Origin: CAXBDP01 sp963974465 | GTDB taxonomy: Bacteria > Bacteroidota > Bacteroidia > Cytophagales > Cyclobacteriaceae | Strand: one strand, 5' to 3' | Assembly (NCBI GenBank): GCA_049340005.1 | Contig: JBMPIY010000001.1 | DNA: 64,000 nucleotides | In this document: positions 26,898-36,206 of the stretch, piece by piece | Layout of the letters: each line of letters begins with the position of its first letter | Numbering within the stretch: position 1 is the stretch's first letter | Notes under the pieces: model-generated | Seen by the model: the letters and a program-made list of their open reading frames with translations, nothing else | Told to the model about the DNA's origin: nothing | Database searches by the model: none | Translations under genes and position numbers: made by a program

Positions 26898-27587
26898 TTA
26901 CAATTTTTGTTTTAAGAATTTTTGTAAATCTTTATTGGAGCCATACAGTACCAAAATATCGTCTGGTTCAAGTTTATTATCAGCTCCGGCAACACCTTGA
27001 ATTTGGGTTTCAGTTTTAGTTTTACCCAATACACTCTTAACTTCTACTTTTTTGATAATGGTTAAAACCAATAAATTAAATTCCCTCCTAAAACTAACTT
27101 CTCGTATTGTTTTACCAACATAATCCACAGGTACTTTTGCTTCAATAATGCTGTAATCATCATTTAGTTCAAATGAATCAACAACATTGTTAAGACATAA
27201 TTTTTTTGCCCATCTTTCAGCTGTTTCTTCCTCAGGATGTACAATTTCATCAACTCCTATTGCTCGCAATACTTTTTCATGTAATGGATTAATAGCTCTG
27301 CTAATAAGTCTTTTAACTTCAAAATTTTTCAGAAGCGCCGTAGTCATTAAATTTGACCCTTGGTCTTCGCCAATAGCGACTAGTACGATATCAGTATCCT
27401 TAAGAGGAAGGCCAGATACCGTAAACTCATCAGTAGCATCCATACAAATGGTATGAGAAATCTTTTCTTTATAAGCATCTACTTTAGTCATACTAGTATC
27501 AATGCCTATAACTTCATTTCCTTGTTCAGTTAGTTTCTGAGCAAGTGAGCCACCGAAATTACCAAGACCTATTATTATGAATTTCAT
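26898..27587 (-). CDS. trkA: potassium uptake regulatory protein TrkA/KtrA type
   Basis: A 229-residue protein with an RCK_N Rossmann domain (IIIGLGNFGGSLAQKL at 4-19, acidic IGIDTS after beta-2 for NAD(H)/ATP ribose) and an RCK_C domain in the last ~85 residues ending ...LEPDDILVLYGSNKDLQKF. One RCK_N/RCK_C set is the KtrA/KtrC size rather than the doubled E. coli TrkA. It gates the channel encoded by the gene 8 bp upstream on the same strand. Confidence 0.92.
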   Translation of the reverse strand: MKFIIIGLGNFGGSLAQKLTEQGNEVIGIDTSMTKVDAYKEKISHTICMDATDEFTVSGLPLKDTDIVLVAIGEDQGSNLMTTALLKNFEVKRLISRAINPLHEKVLRAIGVDEIVHPEEETAERWAKKLCLNNVVDSFELNDDYSIIEAKVPVDYVGKTIREVSFRREFNLLVLTIIKKVEVKSVLGKTKTETQIQGVAGADNKLEPDDILVLYGSNKDLQKFLKQKL

Positions 27588-27595
27588 CTTAATTT

Positions 27596-29344
27596 TTAGT
27601 TTATAACAATTTCTTCTTTTGGATAACTGTAGTTACGTTGTTTAATCTTTTTAAATACAGCTATCACAAATGAAAGCATACTAATTCGCCCAACAAACAT
27701 TACCACAATAATTACAAATTTACTAGAGCTGCTCAAATCAGCCGTAATGCCCAAACTTAACCCCACGGTACTGTAGGCAGAAAAACATTCAAATGCAATA
27801 TCGACTAATGCTAATTCGGGATCAAAAAATGAAATTAAGATTATTGCAAAACCCAGCACAGTTAAAGACAGGGATATAATTGCAAAAGCTCTTCTTACCG
27901 AAATTTCAGCAATTTCTCTTCTGAAAACTTCTATTCTAGGCTTTCCTTTGGCCAAGCTTAGAATATTGAGTATTGCAATAGCAAAAGTACTAGTCTTAAT
28001 ACCACCACCAGTTGATTGTGGAGAAGCACCAATCCACATGAGAATGAAGACCATTATAAGTGTTGGATAAGCCATCGCTGCAGTGTCAATGGAATTGAAT
28101 CCGGCAGTTCTCGGTGTAGTAGCTCCAAATAATGCAGTAATAAGTTTTCCGAATGGACTATGTTCTGCTAAGGTATTGTTGTATTCTAAAAAGTAAAATG
28201 CAATAAATGCGACGAGTGAAATTGACAAAGTTGTAATTAGCGTAATTCTACTGTTCAGGTTTAGAACCCAAGGTCTGTGTTTGGTTTTCTTTGCTGAGAA
28301 TAAAAGAAGGTTTGAAATTTTATACTTTAAAAATGTCAAGACGTTCGCAACAATTGGAAAGCCCAAACCCCCCAAGACGAAGGTCAAAATTATAATCATT
28401 TGGAGGTAATAGTTAAATCGATAACCTTCCTCGTACAAACTATTACTCAATGTGGAAAAACCTGCATTACAGAAAGCCGAAATGGCATGAAAAGCAGTAA
28501 AGAAAAGTTGATCTGTTTGAGATGCGAAATTGCTAGAATCTATGCTAGAGTAAATAAAAACAGCTGAAAATAGCTCTATCCCAAATGTGATAAGAATGAT
28601 GTATTTTAATACTGAAAATACTTCGCCCAATGTTTTGGAGCTGGTCATATCACTTAAAGCCAATTGATTTTCGTAAGTGGTTCCCCCTTTGAAGAAATAG
28701 CTGAAATAGCTGGCAAAAGTCAAAATACCCAAGCCTCCAACTTGGATCAAAATCATTATGATAGTTTGGCCAAACATTGTAAAATGACTACCAGTGTCTA
28801 CGACTATTAATCCAGTAACACAAACTGCGCTAGTAGAAGTGAAAAGTGCATCTAAATATGAAATGCCATCATAAGTTGCATTGGGTAAAATAAGTAAAAG
28901 TGAGCCAATGAGAATGATGAATAAAAAGCTGAGGATAAATAGTTGGGCAGGATTTAAAACTGTCCTATTAAAATTTATTTTGAGTTCTGAGAACTCTCGA
29001 ATAAACGTAAGGAATACAGCTATTTTGACCCAAATGGGATTCTCCAGCAGTAAATCGGTTTCGAATGGAACACCTACAAATAAGAACAAATAGAATATCC
29101 AAAATGTAAAAAGGATGGATAAGAGATCAAAAATGAAAACCTTCCTTTTTAGTAATGCAGAATTTTTGATGTAGCGAGTAAAAGTAGAGAATAAGCCAAC
29201 ACCCAATACAAAGAAATAAAACCAATCTAAAATGTTTTGAGTGAGGTCTGTTTGAGGAAATCCAAAATCGGATACAATAGCAACTAGACCTATTAGGCTG
29301 GTAAAAAAGGCAATTCTATAAAGTAGTTTAAAATTAAAATTCAT
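27596..29344 (-). CDS. TrkH/KtrB-type potassium transporter
   Basis: A 582-residue membrane protein of the SKT superfamily. The four pore-loop filter glycines are visible in SAVCVTGLIVVDT, SAFCNAGFSTLSN, TPRTAGFNSID and SAYSTVGLSLGI. Several extra N-terminal hydrophobic segments (first ~120 residues) precede the channel core, giving it a longer N-terminus than KtrB. It should conduct K+ into the cytoplasm with TrkA/KtrA as the gate, coupled to Na+ or H+. Transcribed first in a two-gene operon. Confidence 0.93.
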   Translation of the reverse strand: MNFNFKLLYRIAFFTSLIGLVAIVSDFGFPQTDLTQNILDWFYFFVLGVGLFSTFTRYIKNSALLKRKVFIFDLLSILFTFWIFYLFLFVGVPFETDLLLENPIWVKIAVFLTFIREFSELKINFNRTVLNPAQLFILSFLFIILIGSLLLILPNATYDGISYLDALFTSTSAVCVTGLIVVDTGSHFTMFGQTIIMILIQVGGLGILTFASYFSYFFKGGTTYENQLALSDMTSSKTLGEVFSVLKYIILITFGIELFSAVFIYSSIDSSNFASQTDQLFFTAFHAISAFCNAGFSTLSNSLYEEGYRFNYYLQMIIILTFVLGGLGFPIVANVLTFLKYKISNLLLFSAKKTKHRPWVLNLNSRITLITTLSISLVAFIAFYFLEYNNTLAEHSPFGKLITALFGATTPRTAGFNSIDTAAMAYPTLIMVFILMWIGASPQSTGGGIKTSTFAIAILNILSLAKGKPRIEVFRREIAEISVRRAFAIISLSLTVLGFAIILISFFDPELALVDIAFECFSAYSTVGLSLGITADLSSSSKFVIIVVMFVGRISMLSFVIAVFKKIKQRNYSYPKEEIVIN

Positions 29345-29609
29345 ACTTCATATTTATTGCTGCTATTATTCGAGCAATGTTGTTTCAGCCTAGTCATAAC
29401 TTTTATATAAAAAGTAAAGCTGCATATTTAACCCAAATTTGAGGAAAATCCTAAACTGTTTTCTTTAAAACCTTTTTCAATGTTGCAATTGAATTCCTAT
29501 TAAGAAATAGTTAAGACTGCGCAAGTAAAGATTTAAAGACCGATGAGGCAGAATGAAATCGATTCTCATTTATAAAGCCAGCTTTATTTATTTTAAGATT
29601 TGAAATCCC

Positions 29610-30308
29610 TCACCCAAACAAAGTATAATTCCCAAACTGATCGGCGGGAGGAGTGTGTTTTATAATTTCTGGGTCGTCGTTGGCTGCGTTGTTTACTCTT
29701 GAGGAAACGGTGTAGGCTTCCATTTTATCTTCATCATAGGGTTTCAGTATAGCTATCAGGTCATTGATATTCGCTGATTTGTTCATCCATATTTTCTCTG
29801 TTTCTGGAGTGAGAATTACAGGCATTCTATCATGGATTGGCATGACCAAATCATTGGCCTGAGTGGTAATAATAGTGAAGGTATGCTGCATTTCCCCATT
29901 TTCAGTTTCAAATTCCTCCCAAATACCTGCAAATGCAAAAGGCTCCAAATTATCGATTACAAATCGATAGGGTACTTTTGTTTTCTTGCCAAGCGCCTTC
30001 CATTCGTAGAATCCATCTGCTGGTATTAGACAGCGTCTTCTCTGAAAGGCTAATTTGAATGAGGCTTTTTCTGCAACGGTTTCAGCACGAGCATTTATTA
30101 GTTTGGTGCTCACTGCTTTGTTGTTAGACCAAGCGGGTAACATTCCCCAATGAAAAAATGAAAATCCCTCTGGGCTATCAGCTGTAATTACTGGAAGTAA
30201 CTGGGTAGGAGCCGCATTGAATTTGGGCTTGTAATGTTCGGTAACATCTACATCAAATCTTTTCTTTAGCTTTTCAGCTCTCGCTATAAGGGAATATCTA
30301 CCACACAT
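29610..30308 (-). CDS. SRAP (HMCES/YedK) abasic-site protein
   Basis: The start is set at ATG 30306-30308, giving MCGRYSLI, because the catalytic Cys2 must become the N-terminus after Met removal. The longer frame to 30374 would bury it. The 232-residue protein has the family's NARAETVAEKASFKLAFQRRRCLIPADGFYEW block and the HDRMPVILTPE block with the His needed for cross-link release. SRAP proteins form a thiazolidine DNA-protein cross-link with abasic sites in single-stranded DNA. No SOS gene adjoins it. The octamer GCGGGAGG at 29644 encodes Pro-Pro-Ala near its C-terminus, on the opposite strand. Confidence 0.93.
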   Translation of the reverse strand: MCGRYSLIARAEKLKKRFDVDVTEHYKPKFNAAPTQLLPVITADSPEGFSFFHWGMLPAWSNNKAVSTKLINARAETVAEKASFKLAFQRRRCLIPADGFYEWKALGKKTKVPYRFVIDNLEPFAFAGIWEEFETENGEMQHTFTIITTQANDLVMPIHDRMPVILTPETEKIWMNKSANINDLIAILKPYDEDKMEAYTVSSRVNNAANDDPEIIKHTPPADQFGNYTLFG

Positions 30309-30498
30309 AGTATTATCATTGAATGATTGGAAGTTACGGAAGCCAATATTCACGAGCAAATTATATTTTTCCAAATGGTGAAAAGGCCTTCCAATTTATT
30401 CTCAACAATTAGCAACTTCCCAAATAGGTGTTTTACCTCCCGCTTTCTTTGCCTTGATAAAAGGTTTTGGATTCAGACTTTCTGGATTCGGATTAAAT

Positions 30499-30534
30499 AA
30501 AAAGAGCTACTAAATCAGATTTAATAGCTCTTTA
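30499..30534 (-). terminator. intrinsic terminator of the DUF3078 gene
   Basis: Inverted repeat AAAGAGCTA-c-TAAAT with ATTTA-a-TAGCTCTTT around a 4-nt loop, flanked on the minus-strand 3' side by a T-rich run. It starts 17 bp after the stop of the gene ending at 30552. Confidence 0.8.
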
Positions 30535-30551
30535 AATTCATTTAAGATGGT

Positions 30552-31439
30552 CTAGTTTTTCAGCAAAAATCCAATACCTAATACTTGACTAAACTGCACT
30601 TTATCTGCTTGATCTTCATCGTATAGCATTATCGCACTTAGATTTACATTTAAGAATTTATTTACTTTTGCCGTTAAGATAAAATCAACTCTATGATCGA
30701 GCTTGCCCGTTTCGTAATTGCCAAACATAAAGTATCTCGTTTTGATGTTCAGATTTTCCATTACATCCTTATCAAAGTCTGACCATAACTGGAACCCACC
30801 CCATTCATTTCTGACCGTTTCACCAATTGGGACACCATAATTTTTGGGTACGTTATTATATAGAGTTGTATCAGTTACAAAAGTATGTCTGGGTGAAATA
30901 GGAGAGATCCTAACTTTGAGGTAAGAGGTTGGTACATATTCCAAACCTAAGCCATAAGTTAAGTATCCTGGATTCATAAATTTGGAAATAGTTGTTCGCA
31001 CTTCTTCGTCTTGTACAGTTTCGAAATTGTAACCTGGTGCAAATTGAGTTAGAAAATTGGCGCTAAAAAAGAGATTTAGCTTTTCGCCGATATCATAACC
31101 AACTTTAGAATCGAGCAATATTCTATCCGCAGATTTTCTTGCACTTTGCCCTTTGTTACGGATGGCACCGTAAATGAAATCGAATTCATTGTTCCATGAA
31201 ATTTTGCCTTTGCGATAAGAAGGTTTCAGGTTAAAGGCAGTTCCAATCGCAATAGAGCTAACTCCACCACCTGTCCAATTATCTGAAAATGCTGATTGGT
31301 TTAGGTTGACACCAAAGGAATATTTTGTTGTCCAATAAGTGGTATCCTTTTCTGTTTCTTCTTGAGCTTGAGCACCAAATGAAATGAAGAGGGCAATTAA
31401 AATTGAAAATAATGCGGGAGGTAAATTTCTCAAGTACAT
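30552..31439 (-). CDS. DUF3078 outer-membrane beta-barrel protein
   Basis: A 295-residue exported protein with a signal peptide (about 1-25, FISFGAQAQ). The sequence after it, TKYSFGVNLNQSAFSDNWTGGG, is the hallmark N-terminal motif of DUF3078 proteins of Bacteroidota. The rest is amphipathic strands with many aromatic residues, ending in a hydrophobic strand (FSQVLGIGFLLKN). The family has no assigned biochemical role. A monocistronic unit with its own terminator. Confidence 0.85.
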   Translation of the reverse strand: MYLRNLPPALFSILIALFISFGAQAQEETEKDTTYWTTKYSFGVNLNQSAFSDNWTGGGVSSIAIGTAFNLKPSYRKGKISWNNEFDFIYGAIRNKGQSARKSADRILLDSKVGYDIGEKLNLFFSANFLTQFAPGYNFETVQDEEVRTTISKFMNPGYLTYGLGLEYVPTSYLKVRISPISPRHTFVTDTTLYNNVPKNYGVPIGETVRNEWGGFQLWSDFDKDVMENLNIKTRYFMFGNYETGKLDHRVDFILTAKVNKFLNVNLSAIMLYDEDQADKVQFSQVLGIGFLLKN

Positions 31440-31562
31440 GATTATCAGTATTTTGTTTTAATAAATGTATCTAAAATTTTCGGAGGGCAAATATCCGAAT
31501 AACCTTATAGAAATTTTAATGTTTAAACAATTATATACAAATCATATTTCAATTATTCCATT

Positions 31563-31979
31563 ATGAAAAGAATCATTTTTTCAATTGCAGTTTTATTTAT
31601 TGCCACAACATCTTGCTCAATTTTAAATTCTGGAGGAGCTTCAGTGAAAAAGCTTATAGCCAATGAATGGGAAGTAAAGAGTATTTTAGGTACAGATATT
31701 AATCCGATGAATTTTACGAGAGGAATTCCGAGCATTTCATTCAAAGAGGATGGAAATGTTACAGGCTTTGGGGGCTGTAATACTTTCTTCTCTACCTACA
31801 ACCTTACAGAAACAGGTCTGGATATCAGAGATATTGCCGCAACAAGAATGGCTTGTGAAGGTGTAAGTGAAGCTCAATTTTTAAACGTACTCGAACGAGC
31901 CAACAATGTGAAATTCGATGGTAGCGAAATGATACTACTTCAAGGAGCAGAAACTCTTATGACATTTGTAAAAAAGTAA
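31563..31979 (+). CDS. META-domain (HslJ-like) lipoprotein
   Basis: A 138-residue lipoprotein. The signal peptide ends at the lipobox ATTSC with Cys18. The mature part is a META domain: EWEVKSILG, SISFKEDGNVTGFGGCNTFFSTYNL, and IRDIAATRMACEG, which is the family's typical Gly-Cys-Asn followed by a second Cys (disulfide likely). META/HslJ proteins are heat- or envelope-stress linked in E. coli, with no catalytic role known. A terminator follows at 31993. Confidence 0.88.
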   Translation: MKRIIFSIAVLFIATTSCSILNSGGASVKKLIANEWEVKSILGTDINPMNFTRGIPSISFKEDGNVTGFGGCNTFFSTYNLTETGLDIRDIAATRMACEGVSEAQFLNVLERANNVKFDGSEMILLQGAETLMTFVKK

Positions 31980-31992
31980 TAATAATACTTAG

Positions 31993-32019
31993 AGGTGGCT
32001 TTTGGCCACCTTTATTTTT
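31993..32019 (+). terminator. intrinsic terminator
   Basis: Perfect 7-bp stem AGGTGGC / GCCACCT with a 5-nt loop and a following TTATTTTTA tract, 13 bp after the META-lipoprotein stop. It sits between two convergent genes. Confidence 0.85.
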
Positions 32020-32029
32020 ACCTCCCGTC

Positions 32030-33262
32030 TTATCCAAAGAACATATAGCCAATAAATACAGCGGCTATCAATCCCGCCAAATCGGCAATAAGTCCAGCAG
32101 TAATTGCGTAGCGCGTTTTCCGAATATTTACAGCACCAAAATACACTGCAACCACATATAATGTAGTCTCAGTACTTCCTTGCATGATAGAAGCTAATCT
32201 GCCTTGGAATGAATCTGCACCATAAGTTTGCATAGTTTCTAGCATCATTCCTCTTGCACCGCTTCCACTTAGTGGTTTCATAATGGCCGTTGGCAAAGCT
32301 CCCACGAAATCGGTGTTCAAACCAGTAAGTCCAACCAAATAAGCTGTGCCATCTACCAAATAATCCATTGCACCACTAGCACGGAACACACCAATTGCTA
32401 CCAGCATGGCAATTAAATATGGAATAATCATTACAGCCATTTTGAAGCCTTCTTTGGCCCCATCAATAAATGCCTCGTAAACATTGATCTTCGCTCTCAT
32501 TCCCATTAGTAGGAAAGCAATGATAATACTGAATAATATGAAGTTACTTATGATACCAGATAGTCTACTCAGTTGATCTTGAGGCATACCTGCAAACCAA
32601 TAGATAACGAATGCAACAAATAAGGTAAAGCCCCCTAAATACAATAGAATAATAGGGTTGAGTAAATTTATTTTTTGAAATAGGGCTACTGTAATTAAGC
32701 CCACAAGGGTAGAAATATAGGTAGCCAATAATATTGGAATGAAAATATCTGCCGGATCGGCTGCTCCCAATTGAGCTCGGTAAACCATAATACTAATGGG
32801 AATTGCCGTAAGTCCAGAAGTATTTAAGACCAAGAACATGATTTGAGAATTGCTTGCAGTATCTTTTTGAGGATTAAGTTCTTGCATTCCCTCCATAGCT
32901 TTTAAGCCAAGAGGAGTTGCTGCATTATCCAGCCCAAGAAAATTCATCGAGAAGTTCATCAACATTGGCCCGAATACCGGGTGATTGCGGGGGATTTCAG
33001 GGAAAATTCGAGCAAATAGTGGAGAAACGGCTTTGCTCAATACAGCAATGATTCCACCTTTTTCGCCTACTCTCATTATTCCCAACCAAAGAGAAATAAT
33101 GCCCGTTAAGAATAAAGAAATCTCAAAACCCGTTTTGGCCATATCGAATGTGGCACCGACGATATTTGGAAAGACTTCTGCATCTCCAAAAAAGATTAGT
33201 TTGACAAGAGCTACTACGAAGGCGATCAGAAAAAAGCCTATCCAGATATAATTTAAGGTCAT
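32030..33262 (-). CDS. fused SpmA-SpmB (spore maturation/nucleoside-recognition) membrane protein
   Basis: A 410-residue membrane protein that is two Gate-domain proteins in one chain. The first half has the SpmA hallmark NFSMNFLGLDNAATPLGLKAM, and the second half the SpmB hallmark KPLSGSGARGMM...IMQGSTETTLYVVAVYFG. About ten hydrophobic segments are seen. In Bacillus SpmA and SpmB are separate and needed for spore-core dehydration. A non-sporulating Bacteroidota must use the fusion differently, possibly in solute export (inference). The stop is 11 bp from the terminator after the META gene. Confidence 0.88.
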   Translation of the reverse strand: MTLNYIWIGFFLIAFVVALVKLIFFGDAEVFPNIVGATFDMAKTGFEISLFLTGIISLWLGIMRVGEKGGIIAVLSKAVSPLFARIFPEIPRNHPVFGPMLMNFSMNFLGLDNAATPLGLKAMEGMQELNPQKDTASNSQIMFLVLNTSGLTAIPISIMVYRAQLGAADPADIFIPILLATYISTLVGLITVALFQKINLLNPIILLYLGGFTLFVAFVIYWFAGMPQDQLSRLSGIISNFILFSIIIAFLLMGMRAKINVYEAFIDGAKEGFKMAVMIIPYLIAMLVAIGVFRASGAMDYLVDGTAYLVGLTGLNTDFVGALPTAIMKPLSGSGARGMMLETMQTYGADSFQGRLASIMQGSTETTLYVVAVYFGAVNIRKTRYAITAGLIADLAGLIAAVFIGYMFFG

Positions 33263-33340
33263 GTATCAAATCAATTTGCTAAAATTAAGGAATTTTAAGA
33301 CATCTATGAGGTTATTAGTAAATCATCTTAATTTTGCGGT

Positions 33341-33826
33341 ATGCTTAGAGTTTTTATAGCCATTGCCTTGGTGAGTTTATTTGCAGTTACAGCTTGTTTG
33401 CAAGATCATGAGCCAGCCTTTTTTCCAGAAGAAATTGAGAATATCATCACCGGACTGGACTCAGCCGCATGGCAATTGGATATACTTATAGAAAATGGAA
33501 ATAGAGTTACTCTAAGTGAATGTGAACAAGCGAGTTTACTTGCTTTCTACAGAACTAATAATGTTTTTCAAAACATTGATATTGCACCATTTTGTACAGC
33601 CGATGGCGGCGTAATTAATTCAGGCACATGGGAAGTGATGGTGAATGAAGAAACCAATGATCGTAGGCTAATTCTTAATTTCAGTGAAATAATTTCGCAC
33701 ACTTATCAAATAGAAAATATTTCTCCTTTTTCTCTGAGGTTAGTAAGAACTGTACAAAATGGTGAATCCACTTCGCAAGAAATAAGGGAATATGTGCGGG
33801 TGGAATTTGAGGAAGAGGAAAAATAA
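33341..33826 (+). CDS. lipocalin-like lipoprotein, unknown function
   Basis: A 161-residue lipoprotein: signal peptide with lipobox AVTAC (Cys19), then a beta-rich domain (SAAWQLDILIENGNRVTLSECEQ..., GTWEVMVNEETNDRRLILNFSE) that reads like the lipocalin-like lipoproteins common in Bacteroidota. Two Cys in the mature part (ECEQ, FCTAD) may pair. No function can be assigned. It stops one base before the convergent rsmE gene. Confidence 0.7.
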   Translation: MLRVFIAIALVSLFAVTACLQDHEPAFFPEEIENIITGLDSAAWQLDILIENGNRVTLSECEQASLLAFYRTNNVFQNIDIAPFCTADGGVINSGTWEVMVNEETNDRRLILNFSEIISHTYQIENISPFSLRLVRTVQNGESTSQEIREYVRVEFEEEEK

Positions 33827-34531
33827 TTAGGAGTAGGCTTTAAGCTGAAAAGATGTGATAGCATACAATGCAGCTGTTTCAGTTCTAAGTCTATTTTCAC
33901 CTAAAGTCACCCCTTTGAAGCCAGAATCGAAAGCTTGTTTAATTTCATTTTCTGTAAAATCTCCCTCCGGACCAATTAATACAAGGGTATCATTCTGGCG
34001 ATTGATGTGATGGTGAATATGCCCAATCGTTTCCATTCCCAAGTAGGCGATGAATTTATCCTCCCATTGATTAGTCTCTTTCAAAAATTCTTTAAATGGC
34101 TTAGGATCATTTATTTTACAAAGCCAAGCTTGTTGTGATTGTTTAAGAGCTGCGAGAGCAATTTTTTCCAATCTTGGCATCTTTAATCGAGGTCTTTCTG
34201 TACGATCAGTTATAGGAAAAGAGATTTCATCCAAGCCAATTTCAATTGCCTTTTCTAATAGCCATTCAATTCGATCTTGATTTTTAGTGGGCGATACGGC
34301 CAAATGAATGCGAGAGGTTTTGGGTGGGACAAGCTCAACATTCGTGATATCTACTTCACAAGTTTTGATATCTAATTTCTTTATTATTCCTCCCGCTATT
34401 TTTCCCTTACCGTCTCGAATTTCGATTTTATCACCTACTTTTTTGCGTAATACTTTTACACAGTGGCGAGCCTCTTCTTCATCTAAAAAGAGACTATTTT
34501 CATCAATATTTGGACTAAAAAAGATTGCCAA
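33827..34531 (-). CDS. rsmE: 16S rRNA m3U1498 methyltransferase RsmE
   Basis: A 234-residue SPOUT methyltransferase. Motifs: HCVKVLRKKVGDKIEIRDGKG in the N-terminal PUA-like domain, then the SAM knot LVLIGPEGDFTENEIKQAF and TLGENRLRTETAALYAITSF, diagnostic for RsmE, which methylates U1498 of 16S rRNA. The start is TTG at 34529-34531, two bases after the acyl-CoA-binding-protein stop; I see no ATG that keeps the N-terminal strand. Co-transcribed with the upstream ACBP gene. Confidence 0.93.
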   Translation of the reverse strand: MAIFFSPNIDENSLFLDEEEARHCVKVLRKKVGDKIEIRDGKGKIAGGIIKKLDIKTCEVDITNVELVPPKTSRIHLAVSPTKNQDRIEWLLEKAIEIGLDEISFPITDRTERPRLKMPRLEKIALAALKQSQQAWLCKINDPKPFKEFLKETNQWEDKFIAYLGMETIGHIHHHINRQNDTLVLIGPEGDFTENEIKQAFDSGFKGVTLGENRLRTETAALYAITSFQLKAYS

Positions 34532-34533
34532 GG

Positions 34534-34797
34534 TTAATCGTATTTTTCAAGCAGAGTATCTACAGTGGAAATATAATCTTCCATTGCCTTTTCTTTGCTT
34601 GTACCTTTCAATCTTTCCCAAGCATTGAATTTAGCAATTGCCGCAAAGTCGAAACCTCCAGGTCTTTCTCCTTGAACGTCTCCCTCAGTAGCTTGCTTAA
34701 ATAGGCTGTATAATTTCAGCAAATCTTGATTGTCCGGCTTTTCGGTCAATTGTTTGATTCTTACTTGAGCACTTTCGAAGCTTTCTTTTAATTCCAT
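34534..34797 (-). CDS. acyl-CoA-binding protein (ACBP)
   Basis: An 87-residue four-helix protein. The family signature LYSLFKQATEGDVQGERPGGFDF and AKFNAWERLKGTSKEKAMEDYI is complete, including the Tyr, Lys and Trp that contact acyl-CoA. It buffers or shuttles long-chain acyl-CoA in the cytoplasm. ACBPs are mostly eukaryotic but occur in several bacterial groups, including Bacteroidota. It lies two bases upstream of rsmE and divergent from the flavin monooxygenase. Confidence 0.95.
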   Translation of the reverse strand: MELKESFESAQVRIKQLTEKPDNQDLLKLYSLFKQATEGDVQGERPGGFDFAAIAKFNAWERLKGTSKEKAMEDYISTVDTLLEKYD

Positions 34798-34889
34798 TTT
34801 TTTAAGTTTATGAAGCGTAAATTTAATAGACTGTGTATCTTAAGAAAATTTTATCGAGTTATATATTAAATAAAAATCGAGGGGGTCAA

Positions 34890-36206
34890 TTGGAGACAAA
34901 GATTTGTATAATAGGAGCAGGGCCAAGTGGGATTACAGCAGCAAAAAACTTATTGCAAGCTGGATTTAGCAACATTGTGATTTTCGAAAGAAATACTAAA
35001 GTTGGTGGTAATTGGGTGTACAGCGAAAACTCTGGTCATTCTAGTGTTTTTGAATCTACACATATAATAAGCTCGAAGGAATTATCTCAGTACGAGGATT
35101 ATCCCATGCCAGTAGATTATCCAGATTATCCATCGCATGCTCAATTACAAGCCTATTTTGAGAATTATGCTAGGCATTTTGGTGTGTATGAACTTATCCG
35201 GTTTGGTGTAAGTGTGGAAACAGCTGAACTTACCGATAGCAGCAAATGGCATATTGAGACTGATGAAACGCTGGGCGAATATGTATTTGATTATTTGTTC
35301 GTGTGCAATGGTCATCATTGGAATCCACGAATGCCTAGCTATCCTGGCGAATTCAATGGCACTTTTATGCATTCTCATGATTTCAAAAATAATCGAGGAT
35401 ACGAAGGCAAGAGAGTTTTGGTGATTGGTGGTGGAAATTCTGCTTGTGATATTGCTGTGGAGACAGGCAGAGTTTCTGAACAAACTGCCATAAGCTTACG
35501 ACGCGGCTACTATTTTATTCCTAAGTTTTTAATGGGTAAACCGTCCGATATGCTCGGCAGTGGATTGGATTGGGTGCCGCTCAAACTTCGTGGGATTTTC
35601 ACCAAATTATTATTGAAATTCTCTGTTGGCGATTTGTCTAAATATGGCTTGCAGAAACCTGAACATGGCGTTTTTGAAGCGCATCCTGTAGTGAATTCTG
35701 AATTACTTTATTTTATCCGCCACGGCAAAATTCATCCAAGAGTTGATATTGAGAGGTTTGATGGTGACTACATAATCTTCAAAGACGGAAAGCGGGAGAA
35801 ATTTGATACGGTAATTGCGGCAACAGGCTACAAAATCACTTTCCCATTTTTCTCTAAAGATTTTATCGATTATACAGAAGGTCCCGTCCCGCTTTACAAG
35901 CATATTTTCCATCCTGAAATCAACAATCTCTTTTTTATAGGATTGGTGCAGCCATTTGGTTGTATTTGGCCGCTTTCTGATCTGCAATCGAAATTGGCTG
36001 CGAATTTTCTGAAAGGGAATTACCAATTGCCGAATAATGTGCAAGCTGAAATTGATAAGCGAATTCAAGAAAATACTAGGCAATTTATGAATACTCCACG
36101 CCATTCTGTGCAGGTATTCTATCATAAATACAGAAAGGAATTGCTTAAAGAAATCCCTGCAAATGCGCCAAAATGGAAGTTCCAAAAAGATGCTAAAAGT
36201 GTATGA
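34890..36206 (+). CDS. flavin-containing monooxygenase (FMO/BVMO-like)
   Basis: A flavoprotein of about 438 residues. The FAD motif KICIIGAGPSG begins at residue 4 if the start is TTG 34890; a GTG at 34833 would add 19 residues. No ATG exists before the motif. Other landmarks are the FMO signature FNGTFMHSHDF and the NADPH motif VLVIGGGNSACDIAVE. These enzymes oxygenate N-, S- or carbonyl compounds using NADPH and O2. The substrate is not evident. The stop overlaps the SDR gene by 4 bp (ATGA), so the two probably act on the same compound. Confidence 0.87.
   Translation: METKICIIGAGPSGITAAKNLLQAGFSNIVIFERNTKVGGNWVYSENSGHSSVFESTHIISSKELSQYEDYPMPVDYPDYPSHAQLQAYFENYARHFGVYELIRFGVSVETAELTDSSKWHIETDETLGEYVFDYLFVCNGHHWNPRMPSYPGEFNGTFMHSHDFKNNRGYEGKRVLVIGGGNSACDIAVETGRVSEQTAISLRRGYYFIPKFLMGKPSDMLGSGLDWVPLKLRGIFTKLLLKFSVGDLSKYGLQKPEHGVFEAHPVVNSELLYFIRHGKIHPRVDIERFDGDYIIFKDGKREKFDTVIAATGYKITFPFFSKDFIDYTEGPVPLYKHIFHPEINNLFFIGLVQPFGCIWPLSDLQSKLAANFLKGNYQLPNNVQAEIDKRIQENTRQFMNTPRHSVQVFYHKYRKELLKEIPANAPKWKFQKDAKSV

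Noticed and set aside
29572..29587. Hairpin ATAAAGC/GCTTTAT downstream of the SRAP gene as a terminator
   Set aside because: The loop is only two bases and no T run follows on the minus strand; too weak to call.
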